From the NCBI GenBank assembly GCA_015501075.1, contig JADNYJ010000328.1, forward strand, positions 1 to 35,905: DNA of 35,905 bases, written 5' to 3'. The stretch comes from Gymnopilus junonius. Its lineage: Eukaryota > Basidiomycota > Agaricomycetes > Agaricales > Galerinaceae. This document shows, piece after piece, positions 34,805-35,905 of this stretch (position 1 is the first letter of the stretch; the number at the start of each line of letters is the position of its first letter). The notes beneath the pieces are model-generated. The model saw only the letters and a program-made list of their open reading frames with translations. It did not search any database and was not told where the DNA came from. The position numbers and the translations under genes are program-made.

Positions 34805-35905
34805 ATTGAAACGTGCTGTGAACAAGATATTCACGAGACAGCGAGCGCGACAAGTCAGTTTAGGGCAGGTTGAAGCGCGACAAACACGTCGCGTAAACAG
34901 TGACCGACAGGAAATTTTAATCAACAATCACGCTTGCAATCGACTACCATCAAGAGGCTGGCCACTGTCTTGACTCTTGACTCTTGGGCCTGGACTTGAA
35001 GCTTCGAAGATTGGAACTGAATATTGGAACTAGTGCCTTGCTTCAGATCGTGATCTCCATTCTGGCGCTGCCTCTCTTGGACTTTTTTTCTCCTTATTGG
35101 AGCATTTATTATTGAGAGATCATTGCAACTGTCAATAGTGGATTGGCATGTCAGGAGCAGTCAGTTTGTTGTAGCGTCGAAAGGGGAATAAATGCCCGCC
35201 GTTCGCTTCTACTTCCCGGTTGTCAGGTATGTATGTGAATTTCTCCAAGAGTTGATCCGGTGCTCAAAATGCACATTACACACAAAGCAGTGGGCACGTC
35301 GGAAGAGCGGTCCAAGGGACATAAATTAATGCCCAAGAGGCATGATGATACAATATATGGGCATTAAATAATGCTACAACTATCCTAACTCCAGAGGTAA
35401 GCAAAACAAATTTAGAAGACAAGGTATAGAACGAATGTTTCTTTGTTTTGAATCCTTCAAAGACAAATTTCGGCGAAGTGACTCGTCTTGGCTGGACCGC
35501 CAAGGTTGCAGCCATGCCATGTAAATGTAGAAAAGCCGTCGCCTCCACTGGGACTGGGAGGAAAACATCAAAACGAAATTTGATCAGAAAATGTCCGAAT
35601 CAACCATGACCACAGCTCCACGCGTCATTGGGGCCTACTGAGCCTACTGAGGCGGCTGTTGTACTGCGACGAACAGGCTCTAGCCTTGAGACTAAGCTTG
35701 GTCTACGCGGACCACTAGGAGGAGGAATACTCGACAAGTGGCTCTTGGAAGCCGACATTGCGCTGAGAGAATATCTTGCGGATGTACTTTCGAAGACGAT
35801 GCGCGGCTGAGCGGAGCATCTGATATCATAGTCCCTCTCATCGTCCCAACTTCTGTAGCATCGCGACTACCGTATTCATAGGTGGTGAACGACCCATGAG
35901 GCACA
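34805..35905. other. upstream region of Dpb11, no supported gene
   Basis: The first part should contain the Dpb11 promoter. A + strand ATG at about 35194 opens MPAVRFYFPVV followed by a GTATGT donor-like site, which could be a first exon. No convincing continuation was found. ORFs at 35276-35571 (-), 35628-35810 (+) and 35692-35904 (-) overlap on opposite strands. Any of these could be the edge of a gene continuing beyond the window. Confidence 0.3.

Noticed and set aside
35628..35810. 60-codon plus-strand ORF near the window end
   Set aside because: Overlaps opposite-strand ORFs and has no recognisable motif. It could be part of a gene beyond the edge but cannot be supported.

Overview
The window is nuclear DNA of a filamentous basidiomycete, most likely an Agaricomycete (mushroom-forming fungus). 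The signs are many 46-75 nt GT...AG introns with CTAAC/CTGAC-like branch points, genes on both strands without operons, and protein families typical of that group: a class 3 secreted lipase, a wax-synthase-like MBOAT enzyme, an HNH_2 nuclease family and a lineage-specific LRR protein. No tRNA, rRNA, CRISPR array or intact transposon was seen. All gene models were assembled by eye from splice sites and reading-frame continuity.

Layout. 1-1381 (-): 5' part of a Ubp8/USP22 SAGA deubiquitinase, cut by the window edge. 2167-2958 (+): small acidic protein with a conserved-looking C-terminus. 2959-6515: long gene-poor stretch with a CT-rich tract and an old diverged repeat pair. 6516-8067 (-): forkhead transcription factor, five exons. 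8068-10836: gene-poor, one weak ORF. 10837-12183 (-): wax-synthase-like membrane O-acyltransferase. 12503-14012 (+): broken HNH_2 gene, copy 1. 14851-16141 (+): small secreted protein in 11 exons, one of them only 9 nt. 16882-19928 (+): 976-aa single-pass membrane protein with a Ser/Thr-rich outer part. 20553-21787 (-): casein kinase 2 beta. 22070-24465 (-): a degenerate block holding HNH_2 copy 2, a fragment of a relative of the secreted gene, and HNH_2 copy 3. 24777-27113 (-): complete Ser/Thr kinase domain behind a signal-peptide-like and hydrophobic N-terminus. 27696-29346 (-): LRR protein, divergent from a class 3 lipase at 29484-30939 (+). 31175-34804 (-): four-BRCT Dpb11/Rad4/TopBP1-type checkpoint scaffold. 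34805-35905: no supported gene.

Two signals stand out. First, several conserved genes (CK2 beta, Dpb11, the wax synthase, probably the 2167 gene and the kinase 3' end) contain single-base losses, nearly all at a G or C run, while their encoded residues remain well conserved. About fifteen can be placed. This looks like systematic undercalling of G/C runs or very recent local decay, not old pseudogenes. Second, an HNH_2 gene and a small secreted-protein gene lie in the same order and orientation in two places about 10 kb apart, once as a scrambled chimera. This indicates segmental duplication, inversion and decay. I did not find a convincing new multi-gene system. The genes otherwise look like ordinary housekeeping and lineage-specific neighbours.
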